Source: Curvularia sp. ZM96 (lineage: Eukaryota; Ascomycota; Dothideomycetes; Pleosporales; Pleosporaceae). From it: a DNA stretch of 64,000 nt. The stretch spans positions 3,720,001 to 3,784,000 of the forward strand of contig JAJGBQ010000003.1 of the NCBI GenBank assembly GCA_022457065.1. The letters run 5' to 3'. Under the pieces are notes generated by a model. It saw only the letters and a program-made list of their open reading frames with translations. It was not told the origin of the DNA and made no database searches. Within the stretch, counting starts at the first letter, position 1. Every line of letters starts with the position of its first letter. The translations under genes were made by a program, and so were the position numbers. Positions 1 through 11,347 of this stretch are shown piece by piece.

Positions 1-1
1 C

Positions 2-1293
2 CTCCCAGATAAGAAACTGACAATATATCAGTGGCGATACATCAACACAACTGTTCGATGGCCAGGTTCTGACGACCCATGGTCGCCATCACGGCCTTCA
101 ATGTTCGCAGAAGCCTTCAAAAACCAGTCCAATAACCTTGTCTCGCAAACAGGTGTCGCCTTGCGGTCAAGCACTTTCTCACGCTTCTCGTCTACACTAG
201 AAGACGTCCACGGCTGGGTCCACGGCGTCATCGGCGGAGGTTACCAACGCGAGTCGCCATACTGGGGCCACATGTGGCCACTGGAATACTCAGCTTTTGA
301 GCCGCTATTCATGCTCCACCACGCGTAAGTCCTTCTCTACACCAAGCACTTCCAAAGAAAGATAAACTAACAGTACCACATCCAGCAACGTCGACCGGCT
401 CTTCGCCCTCTACCAAGCTGCACACCCAGACACCTGGATGCAACCCTCTAACGTCGGCACACAAACCAACGTCTTCCTGGCCGACAACCAGCAAATCACC
501 GCCGACACGCCACTTCTCCCCTTCCGCAAAGACGCAAACACCTTCTGGACCACCAATGCCTGCCGCGACACCACCTCCCTCGGATACACATATCCCGAGA
601 CCCAGCGCTGGAAATTCGCGTCCGACGAATCCTACCAGGGGCACGCTGCCTCAGTCATCGCACGACTCTACAGCGGGCGGGTGCGCGAGCAAATGACACA
701 GAAAGTCGTTGGCGAGAAAGTCACGCTTTTCGGACAGATGCTGGCACAGAAGAATAACGTATTTACCGACTGGAGGATTGAGTCGAGCGCGCCGGCAGAT
801 ACCTTCCGGGATACGTTCCGCGTGCAGTTTGGTCTTGCGCCGCCGGGTGCAGAGAAGCCGGTTGAGGTGGGGAGTTGGATGGTGCTTTTGCCGGCGCATC
901 AGAGAGGCGAGGAAAGCGTGCAGCCGGAAACGGATATGGTGCTGTCTGGCACGACGAGTCTGACGGCTGCGCTTGTCGATCGTATCAATAGCGGGATGCT
1001 GGCGAGCTTGGAGTCCGGAGATGTAATACCGTTTCTCAAACTCGCGTTGAGGTGGGATGTTTTGGATGTAAGTTCTTTTTCTTGAGCATTGCTGTGTTTT
1101 TGTGGAATGGTTAAGCTGATATTCATAGGATGATGGGATGCCGGTGCCGAAGGCGATGCGGGAGAAGGTTAATGTCACGATTGCGAGTACACAGGCGAGG
1201 GTCCCGGAGGAGAAGGGGGCGCCGATTGAGTATGGGGCGGATAGGAGTACGTATCCGGAGCTTACAAGGGGAAGCATGGCAGGTGGGATCTGA
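2..1293 (+). CDS. Tyrosinase, C-terminal part (5' end beyond window)
   Basis: Type-3 copper oxidase that hydroxylates monophenols and oxidises diphenols to quinones, usually for melanin or phenolic chemistry. Exons read 2-324, 386-1067 and 1129-1293; both introns have GT-AG ends and rejoin the frame exactly. The visible part holds the CuB site: two histidines in DVHGWVHG, then FEPLFMLHHANVDRL with the HH pair typical of tyrosinases. The CuA half lies to the left of the window. After CuB there are roughly 300 residues of the usual fungal C-terminal extension, which shields the active site in pro-tyrosinases. The frame is open to the window edge, so the first exon border is unknown. Family assignment is firm; substrate cannot be told. 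Confidence 0.85.
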
Positions 1294-2155
1294 GGGAACT
1301 GGGTAAATGTACCAGATAGTGTTGATGTTTGGGGAAGTATGAGGTTACTATTGTGAAGCTGGGATTCTAAGACGGGAGGGGAGTTCGTTTCGCTGTTTGA
1401 ATGATTTCACACATAATGAGTGCTCTACGATTAGCATTGTATGTTTTTTAGTCGAAAGGTCCCACTTGCCGATTTCATCCTCAAAGAGAGAGAATCATTC
1501 TATAATTAGGCAAGATTGCTGGCTTTTGTTCAGTCCAGGTTGGGATATATCTGCGATGGGTTATTGCCTCAGCTGAAACAGAAACTCGACTTGAAGGTTT
1601 GCAAATCAGGATCTAGACACGGGCACATCGTAAGTTTGTGATGCTGTGCAGCAAGAGCACATGGTTTGTATCTATTTCGAGATGGTAGCGAGTATTGCGC
1701 GTGGATTTAGAGTATCGTAAGTACATGGCTGGCTGCGCCCAGTCTGATAATGTGTCAATGGTGGGCGAAACACTACTAGCCAAGGACACGGTATGGGCCA
1801 AGAGTGTGGAATGAGATGATTGAAAAAAGACCAGAAAGGTCGGAACATGTTGAGCGCAGAGATGATTCGGATTCTGCAATGTCAAGACAAGCAAGCTATT
1901 CAACAGCTGTGTAGACATTTTCAAGAGGATTTCTCAAGCCGGTGTTGGAGAACAATGTTGATACAAATTTTGGATCGGGGCCTGGAATAAGGGCTAACCT
2001 TTAGTCAGTTGTCGTATGTTGATCGGTAGTTGCAATTGGCTGGTTGCGTTAAACAACAGCGTCAACCACGCCAAATGTGGAGATGCACGTTTGAAAGCCA
2101 TGATTCGCGTTAATTAGTCTGGGCAAGGACGTTCTGTAGTCGAGAAGTCGCAGTA
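1294..2155. other. Intergenic, tail-to-tail
   Basis: Lies between the tyrosinase stop and the RPB4 stop, so it holds two 3' ends. No coding frame with recognisable content and no repeat was seen. Confidence 0.6.
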
Positions 2156-2838
2156 CTATCGCAGTCGATCCTCTGTCCAGGAAGTCAGCTACATGTACCC
2201 ATGCCATTGTTCCGGTCGTTTTCAACTCACGCATCTTGTTGAGCTCGTCGAGGATCAGCTGCAGCTCGTCCTCGTCCATTTTGAGGGAAGGGATGAGCGT
2301 CGTGGCCTCCTCGGCGGTGTCGGGGGTCAAGGTTCCTGGCGGGGCTGTCAGCAACTCATTATCAGTCGCTTGGTCACAGACGTGTATTACCCAGCAGTGC
2401 CTTTTCGACGACCGAGATCTCGGGGTGGGCGTCGAAGAGGGCGGCGATGGAGTGCAAACTATCTTCCTCTTTGTAGCGGGCAAAGGTGTCGAGGTAGTCG
2501 AGAAACTGGGTGATTGTGCTGGCCGAGCGTCAGCCTCATTCTTTGTTTGCCTGGTTGCAATCCGCGAATGCCACTCACATGCTGTCGTTGTAGATGCGGT
2601 CGCGCAGCGGGTTGTTCTCCGGGTCCTTCTTCTTGCGCGCCTCGTGGACGGCCGTGACGACGGCGCGGGCCTCGGAAACGGACAGGGCATGGACATCTTC
2701 GAAATCGCCCAGTTTGATTTCGGTGCCCATTTCCTCCTCCTGCTGGACGGGGGGCTTGGGGCGCGAGACCAGCCTTGGGGCTTTGAAGACGGGTGGCTCA
2801 GGCCTCCGGGCCGTGTTTTGCTCGCCGTCTCCCTCCAT
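2156..2838 (-). CDS. RPB4: RNA polymerase II subunit Rpb4
   Basis: Rpb4 pairs with Rpb7 to form the stalk of RNA polymerase II in the nucleus. Exons on the minus strand: 2838-2579, 2518-2391, 2335-2231 and probably 2172-2156. The order is a short charged N-terminus, TEIKLGDFEDVHALSVSEAR, a middle helix bundle (TITQFLDYLDTFARYKEED), then the family's C-terminal signature TAEEATTLIPSL followed by DEDELQLILDELNKM. These match fungal Rpb4 in order. Length is about 169 residues, slightly long for the family because of the N-terminus. The last intron (donor at 2230) and the six-residue final exon are the weakest part: without splicing, the frame reads on through unlike sequence to about 2049. It is head-to-head with the RhoGAP gene, 1.56 kb apart. 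Confidence 0.85.
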
Positions 2839-4395
2839 GGCGTAAGTGGTGGTCGGAGTGGAAAGGTTGGCGGAGGCTGGTCGCTATGCGAAACGTCTCT
2901 GTACTTTTTTTGGCGGCGGTGGATGGACGAGGGCGCAGTGGTGGGGAGCGAAAGCGGAAGCGACTGGAGGTGGAGGTGTAGGTATCTGGGCGCAGACGCG
3001 ATGTCACGGGACCAGGAACAGCGGCGGTGGCAGTGGCAGTGGAGTGGCAGGGACGAGATGTCGACGTCGAGTGCCAGACAGGGAAGTCGCGACTGAGCCG
3101 ACGCCAAGACCCGCACCGAAATCGTCGGAGCCAACTGCACTCCCCAACTCGAACAAAAACACACTTTTCGGCTCTCAGAGACACGAGGTAGATGCCAACA
3201 TGTCGAGATTGACCTGGTGTATTTCGCAGTATTTACAGCCCATGGCGGTGTGGGCTATACATGGGCTGGAGACGGCTGGATCAGACTAGTCCGGTACAGC
3301 AAGAGACTGGGACAAGACAGACGGACGAACTGGAGGCTTGAGCCAGGCCTACCTTCCCTTCCCTTACCTGACGGGCTTCCCCGCCTTGGACGCGGTGTTG
3401 CTGACTTGGATTGGGTTGGGTTGGGGCTCCGCCTGCAGACAGCCTGCAGCAGAATGCGCCAGGAATAGCCTGCTCTGCCCTGGCCCCGGGCCATGGCCAT
3501 GGCCATGACGACTGTCCGGTGCGCCGCCTCGCCTCGACATGTTGCAGCGAGGGCGACGGCATGCAAAGCGCCTTGCGCGCCCATGGCCAGCGTCGACGGC
3601 CGCAGCAAGCCTCCGGGCGCTGTTGCGACCTCCCAAAATAAAACCAAAAAGGCGCCTGTGAGCCGCCTGGTGCTGCTGCGGGTGTAGATCGAAATACAGC
3701 CGCCGCCCAATGCGGACTATAGCGCGTCTCGACACTGGCCCATGCCTCTCCTCCCCATCCTCGACCACGCCCCGGCGAAGCATGAGATAGAAAACACCTG
3801 CCAGCCTTGCGCCTCTTCTTCGCTGCCCCCCAAACGCCAGCTCGCCGTGCGCCTGTTCCCGTGCCGGTCACCTGACGCTGCTGCTCCTGCTGCACAATCC
3901 CCACCCGCACGCCACCACATCCATCTCCTTGGCCGCCCTGCCTGCGTTTCACCAATCGCTCAGGGTCACACCCCGGCCAACCTAATTGCACCGCACGCCG
4001 CCCTCTCTTCCATCCCGCTGCGACCGCATGTCGTCGTCGAGCTCACCACCACGCCCATTGTACCATATCCCCACCATCGACCCATCGCCCGCCCGCCGCT
4101 AGACGCTGCGCATCCCCGGAAAGAGCGCGCCCGCCAGCACTCGCCCGCCCTGCTGCCCGTCAGCCACCTGCCCCCAGCTGCCAGCATCGCCTCACGAATC
4201 CTCGCCATATCCTCGCCGCCACACTTCCCATAAACACTTCGACGCTCATATCGCGACACGTGCCATTGTTGCTTGGCCCCTGTCCGTCACCGCCTCGTCG
4301 TCACGCACCCCCCTTTGGCCCCTCGGCTATCGCCAAGCATCCTCACCTCCCCCTACATTGCAGAGGGAGCATCCTCGAAACTGGCGTAACCGGAC
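2839..4395. other. Divergent promoter region, RPB4 / LRG1
   Basis: GC-rich intergenic tract with a C/T-rich plus strand before the LRG1 start. Long open frames here have biased, low-complexity translations and no family resemblance, so they are read as chance frames. It must contain the 5' leaders and promoters of both genes. Confidence 0.6.
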
Positions 4396-7300
4396 ATGGG
4401 CACACCAGCGGAGGGACCGCCTCCGATGGATCACCAGGGCGCCCAACACCCGTATAACAATGACCCCAACAGCAACGGCCTCCAGCGCCGGGCCACCGAC
4501 GACGGAGCATCCTCATCCTCCCTCGGGCCCCACGACCACATGGGTTACCCCTCACGCTCCGCGACCGACCCCGGAGAAATGAACCAACCCGTCTCCAAGC
4601 CCAAGCGCAGCGGCAAGATCTGTGGAAAGTGCGGAGAAGGACTGACTGGCCAATTCGTGCGAGCCTTGGGCGACACCTTCCACCTCGAATGCTTTACCTG
4701 CCATGTAAGAAGCTCTTCCATTTTGCTGTCCAATCGGAAAAACAATCGAGGCGCGCCGTGTAACCGGGCAACGCGCTCCTGAGTGGTTGCTGGCGCGCCC
4801 TACACGAAGAACCACACCTCTATATGTTGACTAATTGACCGCCTGGCTGACCGTCTTGTAGGACTGTAACAAGATTGTGGCATCTAAATTCTTTCCCGTT
4901 CCCGAGAAGCCCCCTGGCCAATACCCGTTGTGTGAGACCGACTATTTCCGACGACTCGACCTCCTATGCTTTGAGTGCGGGCAAGCTCTGCGCGGCTCCT
5001 ACATTACCGCTCTTGACCGCAAATACCACATTGAGCACTTTACCTGCTCCGTCTGCCCCACCGTCTTCGGTGCCTCCGACAGTTACTACGAGCACGAGGG
5101 CAGCGTCTACTGCCACTACCACTACTCGACCAAGTTTGCCCAGCGGTGCAACGGTTGCCAGACATCGATCCTCAAACAGTTTGTTGAGATCTTCAGAAAT
5201 GGTCAGAACCAGCATTGGCACCCTGAGTGCTACATGATTCACAAGTACTGGAATGTACGACTGCATTCGACTGGCCAACCCGTTGTTGAGCATCTGCAAG
5301 AGGCTGACGCCAACGCGACCGATGAAGTGCGAGAAACGGTGCGCCAGCAAGAGGAGGAGATTGAGGCTAAGGTCAACTGGATCTGGAAGACGCTGTCAGC
5401 CTTTGAAGAAAAGTCGGCTACTTGCATCTCGGACATGCTGCTCCATGTCAGCAATGGAGCATACGTTGACGGTGTCATGGCAGCCAAGAAATTCATCGTC
5501 CATATCGAACTGCTCTTTGCAGCTGCCGACTCGCTCGACTCACAACTCGTCGTCAAGACACCCAAGGGACTCACATACTCGCGCGAAGCAAAGCTCCTCT
5601 GTAAGAAAGTGGTTGCTTTCTTTGCCCTGCTCACTCAGTCCCAAGGTACGGGCGTGCGTCGGCTGGGCGTGACCCAGGAATTGCTGTCCCTGGTTACCGG
5701 CTTGGCTCACTACCTGAAGCTCCTCATTCGCATCTGTCTGCAGGGCGCACTAAAATTAGAGCGCGAGACGCGCAGCTCTATTGGCCTTACCAACTTCCTT
5801 ACTCAAGTCAATTCTCTTGATGCGCGACTCGAGGCCGAGGCCCAGAAGGACCAGGCTGCTGAGTCTGCTCGTCTGGTCCCCAGATGGGCCGACGCCTGCC
5901 CCATTTGCGACACTCAGGTCGAAGATAAATGTCTGCACCTGAACAACATGTCATTCAACTACAGCTGCATGGTCTGCCGTGCCTGTAATGCTGACCTGCG
6001 CCATGATGTCCGAAACGCTTACTGGATCCAGTCCACACGAAGCATCTTTTGTCCTGCCTGCGCAGCAGCAAGCGCAGATGCGGAAAAAGGATTCGAGCAG
6101 ATTACCAAGCTCCGCCAGTATGTTCATCTGCTAAACGTTGCACACGCCCGCCTGATGGCTACGCTGCGATCCAGTGGCGCACTCCCTCACACTTCAGGTA
6201 AGAGAAGCCTCTCCTCGACCGTCCGCATCGTCACCACTCATCTTGACACCTGGACTCAGATTTCTGGAGCCGCTATCGAGATTACGTTCGTCCCACTAAT
6301 GAATTGTAGATGATCCGAATCTGGCCGGTTATGACTCTTCCCAAGGCCATCGTCTTGGAGATGCGGACGCGGATTCCCAACCGCCCCACCTACGACCAGA
6401 CACTCGCTCCAAATCGTACGGTGGCACGCCTACCGCGGAAAGTCAGGTTAGCCAAAATGCCGCTTACGAACAATCAATGTCGGATATCAAACGCCTGCGG
6501 TCCACCCGCCTTGACAAGCACCTCTCCAACACGATGAAGCGCGCCCGTGCGTCGCGCATCATCGATGGCCCTGAAGGACTGGACTCGGCTGGAGGTGAGG
6601 GACAGCTGCGAGGTGGCATGCATATCGTCCAGGAGCGTGAAGGAAACGACCCTGACGCCGTCACTCTTGCTGTCAATTCTCTTGCCTTGGACGACATCGC
6701 GCGTATGGCTGCCCTAGAACAGCAGCGTGAACAACGACCCAATGCGTTCCGCGCTGGTGGTAGCGCCCTCCTTGGACAAGGCGAACAAGGCAAACTGCAG
6801 ACTGGTCACCGTCGCGACTTGTCCAGCGGCCAAGACCTACAACAAATGAGCGAAGGCCGCCCGCGAACCTACTTTTCGGAGCTCTCACCGCTAGAGTACT
6901 TCAAGCTCAAGGGTCTGGCCGTGCTTCAGCTCGGACTCTTGCTCGACGACAGCCAGTACAACCAAGGCGATCTGCTTGATCTGATTGAATCGAAAAAGAA
7001 CAACTTCTGGGGCAAAATTGGGTTTGGTAAGGCCTTCAAAGGCGACAAGACTAAACCCAAGAAGAATGCCACCAGCGCCGTCGAGAAGCCTGTCTCGGAC
7101 AAAGCAACTTTCCGGCAGTCTCTCGAATATCTTGTAGAAAAGTTTGGCGACGAGTGCACAGAGGGTGTTGGCCCCGGTGCTCTCAAGGTTCCAGCTTTGC
7201 TTCAGGACTGCATCACTGCGATGCGAAACATGGACATGTCCATTGAGGGTGTATTCCGAAAGAACGGTAACCTCAAGGCTCTGCGTGAGCTTGAGGAAGA

Positions 7301-8252
7301 GATCGACGCCAATGGCGTGCAAAAGGTTGACTTGAACAACAAAAACCCCGTCATCCTTGCCAATCTCTTGAAGCGCTTCCTCCGACTGATGCCTGAGCCG
7401 GTCCTAACCTTGAAACTGTACAGGTTGTTTATGGTTGCCAATGGTATTGCTCCCGGAATGATGTTCGTCTACGCTTGCTAACTTGGAGTAGATATTGAAG
7501 ACGAAGCGCAAAGAAAGAAAGTCTTACACCTAGTGTTGTGCTTGCTACCCAAAGCTCACCGCGACACCATGGAGGTATTGTTTTGCTTCTTAAACTGGGT
7601 CTCATCATTCCACACCGTCGACGAGGAGACGGGTAATAAGATGGACACCTGGAATATTGCTACCGTCATGGCACCCAACATTCTGCGTGAGAGCAACGAC
7701 AGGGAGGTTAAGAGCGTTGACCAGGGTGCGGTCAAGGTGGTGTTTGACCTCATTGAAAACAACGATGAGTTCTCTGAGGTATGTTATTCGTGGTCCTCTC
7801 CTACATCAATTCATCTTAACCGTGTATAGGTGCCCCCAGAAATCATGGAACTGCTTAGCGATGAAACGTCTGATATGAGTGCCAAGGAGATCATGCGACA
7901 ATGGGAGCAGCGAGGAAAGAACCCCATTACCGCCAGTAACCCGTCATCCAAGGACCAGAATGGCACAGCCTCCCGGAAGGACCAACGCAACGCGCCTCAG
8001 ATTACCACGGCGGACAACAATCCTTCTGTCCAAGCAGGCGAGGCAGCTCGTCCGATTGCCGGAGCAGGAGGTCATGTCAGGAATCAACACAGCCCAGCTC
8101 CAGGACCCGACCGAGGTCAACCCAACGCCGGCTACGGGCCGAACCCACAAGCCTCGTCAGATGCTCACCGAACTGCTTCGCCCCATCGACACAGCTATCG
8201 TTCGCCAGGCTTCCAGAAACACACCCAGGTCGGCACAGCAGGTGCCGGATAA
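4396..8252 (+). CDS. LRG1: LIM-domain Rho GTPase-activating protein (Lrg1 type)
   Basis: Stimulates GTP hydrolysis by Rho1-class GTPases and controls cell-wall synthesis and polarity at hyphal tips. Five exons: 4396-4704, 4862-6197, 6310-7443, 7492-7778 and 7830-8252, giving 1,162 residues. LIM zinc-binding modules are visible: one starts CGKCGEGLTG near residue 75, a second starts CFECGQALRGSY near 140, and a third (CPICDTQVEDKC) lies near 440. The RhoGAP domain covers about 825-1010, with the arginine finger in EGVFRKNGN near 861 and the conserved MAPNILR segment at its end. A serine-rich linker lies between LIM and GAP parts. The C-terminal 130 residues are disordered, rich in N, Q, P and G. 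All introns restore conserved family sequence, so the model is strong. It is probably essential or near-essential, as in other fungi. Confidence 0.93.
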
Positions 8253-8487
8253 AGGATGAACGACATTGTTTTTAAAAGATTCCTTACCGGAGTACGTGGG
8301 CGTTGGTTGTCTCCACCTCTTTTTGTTTTCAACGGCTTGAGCGAAAAGCATCTCAGTGAGCGGCGATACTATTCTATACCCCCCTGGCCAAGAGTCTACG
8401 TCATGACATCTAGACTGGCCAGTTGTCTCTTCACGCATTTTGGCTTGGTACAAGTTTGACGTTTGTTTGATTTGCATTTGGATGCAT

Positions 8488-8580
8488 TGTGTGTGTTTCT
8501 GTGTGTCTGTCTTGTGTGTGTGCGTGTGCGTGTGTGCGTGGTTTGTGGCTCGGAGAGTGTGTGTATGTGTGTGTGTGTGC
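8488..8580. repeat. Imperfect GT/GC microsatellite
   Basis: About 90 bases of alternating GT with GC and short interruptions, in the probable 3' UTR of the RhoGAP gene. Likely length-polymorphic. Confidence 0.85.
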
Positions 8581-8949
8581 TCGGTGCATCTGCCGCCGCA
8601 CTTTTGGAGGAGAGAGCAAGAAGTGGAGAGGAGAGCTTTTGTAGCATTGGTACGGGCGTTCTTTTCTGGGTAAATCACATCGCGTGCCATCTACGATCCT
8701 TGGCACCGTTTTTTCTTTTCTGTTCTTCAGGCGACGCAAGACGTTCTATCTCGTGGGTTTTCGTGGACAGGAGGAGAAAGTTGGAGAGAGATAAATGGAG
8801 GGGGGGCAAGTTGTTGAAACGAGAGGAGGGGTGCTGCTAGAGGCTGAATGAAGTAGAGAGTAGTGGATTGAATTTGAGATAAAAGAGAGCGTCTGTCAAA
8901 TTTGCTATCTTTTCATTCTGCTTTGGCAATCCTGGTGAAGTCTGTATGG

Positions 8950-8966
8950 CTCTCTCTCTCTCTCTC
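8950..8966. repeat. CT dinucleotide run
   Basis: Short perfect (CT)n run in the intergenic region. Confidence 0.9.
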
Positions 8967-9081
8967 GTTCTTTGCCCATATTAGAATCATCTACATATCT
9001 TGACGGGATATATACACATGCCTTCATTGAAATATTCTATCTCTTCTTAGCCATCTAATCTTAACATTCCCAACGCCTCCT

Positions 9082-10167
9082 TTACTTCCTCACCGCCACA
9101 ACAAACAATCTCGGATATCCCAACAGTACCTTCCCATCCCCCAACTGCGGATACTTTTCCGCCAACCTCCTTTCATACTCTTGCAAAAAAGCCTTTTTCG
9201 CCCCTTCATCTCCAATCCGATTCAAATACGGCTGCAAGCCCGTTCCCTTCACCCACTCGACGATCGCGCCCGCGCTAGCGAGTACATGGTGATAATTCGT
9301 GCGCCAGATGTTAATGCTGCTGGCATGCGGCAACAGCGCATTGTAGTACTCTGCAGGAGACTCGATAGGATCGAGATCCGGACGGCTTTGGTCGCTCAAG
9401 TCTCCGATTCGCGTGTTGGAAAAGGCGTTGGACCAGGGTTGGTCTTGCATCTGGGCTGTAGTGCGCATGAGCGTGTGTGAGTGCTCGTGGTAGTTGTCTG
9501 GCATTTGGATGGCGAGCACGGCACCGGGTTGCAGGCTCTGTAGCAGGCGCGCGAGAGAAGGGATGCGTGTGGGTTGGCGCAGCCAGTGGAAGACGGCGTT
9601 GCTGAAGACGAGGTTGGTGTCTGGGGAGACGGTGAAGGTGGAGACGTCGCCAGAGACAAAGTCTACGTCTTTTTCACCGGAGAACTCGCTGCAGGCGCGG
9701 CGGAGCATGTCGGGAGACGAGTCCATGCCTGTGACGCGCGAGTTGGGGAAGGCCGAGCAGAGCACTTTTGTGCTGTTGCCTGGGCCGCAGCCTAGGTCGT
9801 AGATTCGCAAGGGGGAAGAGGTGGAGGGCATCAGGGGAGCAACTTGGCTGACGAGATCATAGACAGGGCGGGTGCGCTCGTTGCCGAATTTCAGGTACTG
9901 AGATGCGGACCAGTCTTTTTTCTGGTCTTGGGCAGAAGAAGTAGACATTTTGCTGGATGTGCTGATGAAAGCCCGGGGTTTTGAGGCAGTTCTTGAGGAT
10001 GCAAGTTTGATATAGTTGTGCTGGATCTTGGCTCCGTTATATATCTGAGGTCTTTGGTATGGTTGACGTGAAGAAGTTGGGACTGAGAAGCAGCGTCGGA
10101 AAAGTATCCGGGGAGTTGGGGATGTGTTGCGCAGAGTTTGCGGGATTACGAGGCTAGATCTCGACAT
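9082..10167 (-). CDS. Trans-aconitate methyltransferase-like SAM enzyme
   Basis: Single-exon, 361-residue class I SAM-dependent methyltransferase. It shows motif I IYDLGCGPGNSTKVL, the acidic loop TGMDSSPDML, and NAVFHWL, which together are typical of the trans-aconitate 2-methyltransferase (Tam/Tmt1) family. That family methylates trans-aconitate, an aconitase by-product. The longest frame adds about 73 N-terminal residues rich in R, S and T with almost no acids, which reads like a mitochondrial presequence; a second ATG at 9948 starts right before the conserved part. The gene could therefore give mitochondrial and cytosolic forms from two starts (inference). No intron is needed. Confidence 0.8.
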   Translation of the reverse strand: MSRSSLVIPQTLRNTSPTPRILFRRCFSVPTSSRQPYQRPQIYNGAKIQHNYIKLASSRTASKPRAFISTSSKMSTSSAQDQKKDWSASQYLKFGNERTRPVYDLVSQVAPLMPSTSSPLRIYDLGCGPGNSTKVLCSAFPNSRVTGMDSSPDMLRRACSEFSGEKDVDFVSGDVSTFTVSPDTNLVFSNAVFHWLRQPTRIPSLARLLQSLQPGAVLAIQMPDNYHEHSHTLMRTTAQMQDQPWSNAFSNTRIGDLSDQSRPDLDPIESPAEYYNALLPHASSINIWRTNYHHVLASAGAIVEWVKGTGLQPYLNRIGDEGAKKAFLQEYERRLAEKYPQLGDGKVLLGYPRLFVVAVRK

Positions 10168-11347
10168 TGGGTTCAGGTATGATGTTTTTCTGCTTGAGAC
10201 ATCAAGATGAAGTTTGGTTGGAGTTAGAGGAGTGACGGTTGTGATGTAGACACGGAAAACGGTTGACGTCTACAGCGAGTGAGGTTGGGTGGCGCTAGCG
10301 ATGGAATGGGATAAGCGGCCTGGGGTTGCATGGAACCGCTTGACAACCCAACCACATGTTGTCTCTGATGAACGACAGCTGTTGGCATTCTTCAACATGA
10401 AATTCTGCCTAGAACCACTTGGCCAAGCTTGACGCATTGAAGTGCCGAGAATTAGCGCTTCCTACTCGGCTCCTCGACATCTAAGCCTCAAAACGATCAG
10501 ATCTGCAACCAACCGGGCCGTAAGCGCTCGCTGCGGCACAGTATGTCGGTCACCGAAAAGCTTCTTCCATCTCGGGACATACGAAGCGAGCCAAGGCCCG
10601 ATTTGCCATCCCGATAGGCGTGATGAAGGGGGTTATCGTGAACGATCCTTGGAGGCGTCTAACTGGTTGGACAGTGACAACACCTTACATGAGTCACGGA
10701 CACTGTGGGATATCGTGTTCATAGAGTCGTGCCCTAAATTTGCTGATGTGAGATACAGAATCCATGTTGAACCCATTTTGAACCCATTGCGGTTACAAGG
10801 CAGCAAAAGTGCGAGTCATCAGCTTTCTGGACCCCATCGTGTGCTAGTCGCCGAAAGCCAAGATGTACAGCGTCGTGTGCGATCTGGGTTTTCCCCAAAC
10901 ATGCTTCTAAACCTCGCCAATCGGCCATGTATCATGCATGTGACCCTGTAAGGCGATCATTTGGTGTTTAAACTTCCGCTAGTCTATCCCATGCATCCCC
11001 TGATAACCCACTGGCGGGAGCGTCTGCCGCGCATATGCTCCCGTCCGCAGCATGTCTATTGTGAGAACTAGCCTGAAAGAGTATGACAATATAAGGTCTC
11101 GGAGCGAGTATTTGATGAGCTGTTACGAGCAACGCCACGCTGGTTTTCGGCCCCAGCGGCCCCAGTGAGGCTGTATCTGCTGCCTTCTGACTTTACTTGT
11201 ACATATAAGGTCGCAAACGCAAGTTCGAACCTGCTACATTTTCCAGGACGTTCGAGAATTTTTGCTTCAAAAAAGTCTTTCTTCCTTCACTCACTTTTGG
11301 TTATTATTATTATTATTCCCGGCTCTTTGATACCTAATTTCTCCACC
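10168..11347. other. Intergenic, divergent promoter region
   Basis: Promoter space for the methyltransferase (minus) and the P450 (plus). An open frame at 10442-10951 (+, 169 residues) has no recognisable domain and irregular composition; it is not called as a gene. A stretch near 11201-11212 (ACATATAAGGTC) is TATA-like and lies about 140 bases before the P450 start. Confidence 0.5.

Larger units (their letters stand above)
8253..9081. other. 3' region between LRG1 and methyltransferase
   Basis: Tail-to-tail interval. It contains a GT-rich tract (8488-8580) and a TC run (8950-8966), described separately. No gene seen. Confidence 0.6.

Noticed and set aside
3281..3991. 236-residue minus-strand open frame between RPB4 and LRG1
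   Set aside because: Low-complexity R/G/Q/A-rich translation in GC-rich promoter DNA, with equally long frames on both strands; no domain.
10442..10951. 169-residue plus-strand open frame
   Set aside because: No recognisable motif, no hydrophobic pattern, irregular composition; sits in promoter space.
11221..11240. GTTCGAACC resembling a tRNA B box
   Set aside because: No A box or cloverleaf could be folded around it; it lies just before the P450 gene.
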